This document shows, one piece after another, positions 61,971 to 64,000 of a stretch of 64,000 bases of DNA (position 1 is its first letter; the number at the start of each line of letters is the position of its first letter). Origin of the DNA: Chaetoderma sp. LZ-2023a (lineage: Eukaryota; Mollusca; Caudofoveata; Chaetodermatida; Chaetodermatidae); assembly GCA_034401795.1 (NCBI GenBank), contig CM067372.1, forward strand, positions 36,458,351 to 36,522,350, given 5' to 3'. The notes under the pieces were generated by a model that was given only the letters and a program-made list of their open reading frames with translations, did no database searches and was not told where the DNA came from. Position numbers and translations under genes: made by a program.

Positions 61971-62873
61971 ATTACCTTATAATTTAGATGTTATGAATTC
62001 TGTGTTCAAATTGTATAAATCGATTTAAATATATGTATATTTTGTTTGTTTTATAAAAAAAGTCTGCTGAGTCTAAGAACTGTATGCAACAATTGTCACA
62101 CACCAAGAACAATACAGAATACTTGAATGACAAAATGAATCAAATAATTTATTCACAGTCAAATATTAACAAACATCAATCCTCATTCACTCATTCAAGC
62201 TCTTGCATACATTTATGCCCATTGATTCTATGCTGGTTACACATCTCTTGCATAACCCACAATACGATCTATTCAATAACACAATAGCAAATTTAATATA
62301 AATAACTAATACAATTAAGGTATCTGATATAACTACTAAAATAACGCTGTAATTGATAATTTAGGAGCCGATTGTCAAGCAGTTCCTTAATATAGGGCCT
62401 ACTGTAATTATATACTAACTAAAATGCTAAGTAAAATACGATTTCTGGGATTGTTCACGGACTACAAATAAATAATATATATGGCCACCATTGTTCACCT
62501 TAAAAATTCTTATACATCAAATTGTTCAAAAAATGATAACTCCTACACAACAATTTTTACTACAGTTCTGAATATGTGTGGTTTGTGTTTAGTGGAAATG
62601 TTCGACAATACGTGGACAATGTCTGTTGAGTTGATGAAATGGTGAATAAGGTGATAGATGCTTGAAGTGACAGAGTGACGAAGTGACGAATACTGAATAC
62701 AGTGATGGATGATGTAATGGGTATTGAAGGTTGAATAAAATCGAAGCGTTCAATGATGATGTAGATATATATGTTGAGACACAAATGTCGAGCTGTCTGT
62801 CACACAAACGACTAAGACAGCAGATGGCTGCACACACTGCAGACATGAGTTCTTTACCACTGGTGACCGTGAG
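61971..62873. other. intron sequence, nothing recognised
   Basis: AT-rich. Short reversed open frames have no domain. A stretch near 62640-62720 is rich in GTGACGAAGTGAC-type direct repeats. Confidence 0.35.
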
Positions 62874-62906
62874 TTCTACTTCGAATAATACTTACCAGAT
62901 GTACTA
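62874..62906 (+). repeat. isolated left terminus of a family B-type DIRS
   Basis: TTCTACTTCGAATAATACTT and the following ACCAGATGTACT match the left end of family B (26755-26787) and its complement in 32846-32943. Similarity stops after ~32 bases. It may be an end remnant, or the end of a different element that shares this terminus. Confidence 0.55.
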
Positions 62907-63920
62907 GAGATTGACACACGACGCACACTTGACTAATGATGTACGTCGGAAAATTTTCTGGAAAGTTACCAAGAGAAGTTACCAAGACATTTTTTCCGGA
63001 AAATTTTCAGTTTTTTATCTGAAACTTAATTTCCCATCTCATTGCATAAATTGTATTATTTATTCATAGAATTATTTTTTAACGTAAACTAATTAATAGA
63101 AAAAGTGCACCAGCAACATGTTTTATGTTAATAATAATACTCCAATGAGCCCAATACTTGTTGGGGATTAAAAGAGTTTATCATATTGAATTGTAGAACC
63201 AGGTGTGACCTACTTTTGTTACATTTACATATGATTAAACCTAACAATGCAATGCCATGTATACACCAAGGTTGATAAATTAATATTCTGTTGAATATTT
63301 TGAAACTAATTTGACTGGGAGCTGTTGCTGCAGCAACAGCTTCAAGTGAAATTAGTTTCAAAATATTCAACAGTTTGCCTGTATCATTGTCTTGAAATTC
63401 TGTTTTCCTGCACTGTAGCATTAAAAGGGTTAATAATGATTACAGGGCCTACATGTAAGACAGCAACAACTTTCAGCCAAATTGTTTTCGAAATGCACAC
63501 CAGTCTTTCTTCTACCAGTTCTTTAAAACTGGATTTCTGACCACCAGCTTTCATTCCACCAGCTCTTTAACCATTTACATTTATCACTAAATATTTTTTA
63601 ATTTGATATGCATAATGCACATGTTTGTTCACTGATTTGAAAAGAATAATTCTAATTAAGTATTTAACTTGAAACAAATATGAAAAACTACATCTAAGAC
63701 ATAAGTGGAAAATTTTCCGCAAAATATTTTTCCGGAAAATTAACATCATTACACTTGACAGATGGACAGTGCAGAACTCACACACGCCGTACACACATAC
63801 ACCTGGCCTGCTGTACAGTACCACAGCGGACACTATAAATACAACATACAAGCATTGAGTGATAATGACAAAAATATGCGACAATAGGACATTGATCATC
63901 ACTCAATACTTACAGTCAGA
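62907..63920. other. intron sequence with one clean FB hairpin
   Basis: The hairpin at 63288-63373 (86 bases, CTGTTGAATATTTTGAAACT and its inverse, apex GTTGCTGCAGCAAC) is the cleanest in the window. Elsewhere the sequence is AT-rich, with GGAAAATTTTC-type motifs at both sides (62950-63010 and 63708-63740). No gene is seen. Confidence 0.5.
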
Positions 63921-64000
63921 TTTCACTTCAAGAGTATACTTACCTCCCTAATACTCTTTGATATTGCTAAATATCGGCTTTCACTCAATAAACACTCAGA
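63921..64000 (+). mobile_element. DIRS family A-like copy, 5-prime end cut by the window edge
   Basis: TTTCACTTCAAGAGTATACT begins at 63921, followed by the ITR with ATACTCTTTGATATTGC. That spelling matches the older family A-like sub-lineage (35349 and 53347 regions) more than A1-A3. Orientation is sense, like all others. Confidence 0.85.

Noticed and set aside
62560-62846. Two - strand frames of 74 and 85 residues
   Set aside because: They are Ser/Thr/Ile-rich low-complexity translations without splice or domain support.
62940-63745. Possible TIR pair formed by GGAAAATTTTC-type segments at both ends
   Set aside because: The match is short, AT-rich and imperfect, with no consistent flanking duplication.

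Overview
The window looks like a stretch of a lophotrochozoan genome, most likely a bivalve mollusc. It is lightly coding and intron-rich. The host exons on the + strand spell parts of a polycystin-1-like receptor. The non-coding DNA carries tandem ~150-160 bp arrays like the bivalve 'pearl'/Helentron-associated elements, and a terminal palindrome (around 57338-57370) that I remember as common in bivalve genomes. The species cannot be fixed from sequence alone.

Host gene: seven exons (17806-18471, 36239-36415, 39153-39347, 57945-58122, 58883-59097, 60150-60278, 61495-61626), plus a candidate eighth (13448-13693), have good splice sites and join in frame. All junctions are phase 1 except the one inside the second lectin domain, which is phase 2. 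In order they encode a WSC domain, a PKD domain, a linker, a first C-type lectin domain split over two exons, a second C-type lectin domain split over two exons, and the module that follows the lectin domain in vertebrate PKD1. The leucine-rich repeats upstream and the REJ/GAIN/PLAT/channel part downstream lie outside the window.

Intron invaders: most of the sequence is DIRS-type (tyrosine recombinase) retrotransposons, all in the sense direction of the host gene. Family A has three long, nearly identical and apparently young copies (A1 3121-10173, A2 19254-26310, A3 40178-47221), plus the 3-prime end of one at 1-455 and the 5-prime end of another at 63921-64000. Each long copy has inverted terminal repeats, ORF1 with a cysteine cluster and an RG-rich tail, an RT-RNase H-methyltransferase-like ORF, an overlapping tyrosine recombinase ORF, and an internal complementary region that copies the joined outer ends. 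Family B (26754-33204) is a divergent, broken element nested in an old family A-like relic (26635-35734) that also holds a LINE fragment on the - strand. Family C ends (47222-56052) enclose a decayed mosaic, which starts exactly where A3 stops and contains a ~161 bp tandem array.

Between these lie several short non-autonomous elements. They include two or three families with TTAA flanks and CCC-starting ends (piggyBac-like), one 1.1 kb hAT-like element with 8-bp target duplication, a hairpin-forming repeat built on a CTGTTGAATATTTTGAAAC arm, a 26-bp minisatellite of about 37 units inside an intron of the lectin domain, and a large TG/GTGA microsatellite. No RNA genes, CRISPR arrays or bacterial features were seen. 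The most unusual observations are the exact head-to-tail abutment of two DIRS elements at 47221/47222, the mosaic family C element, the long second open frame across the RT domain in both families A and B, and a polycystin-1 with two lectin domains.
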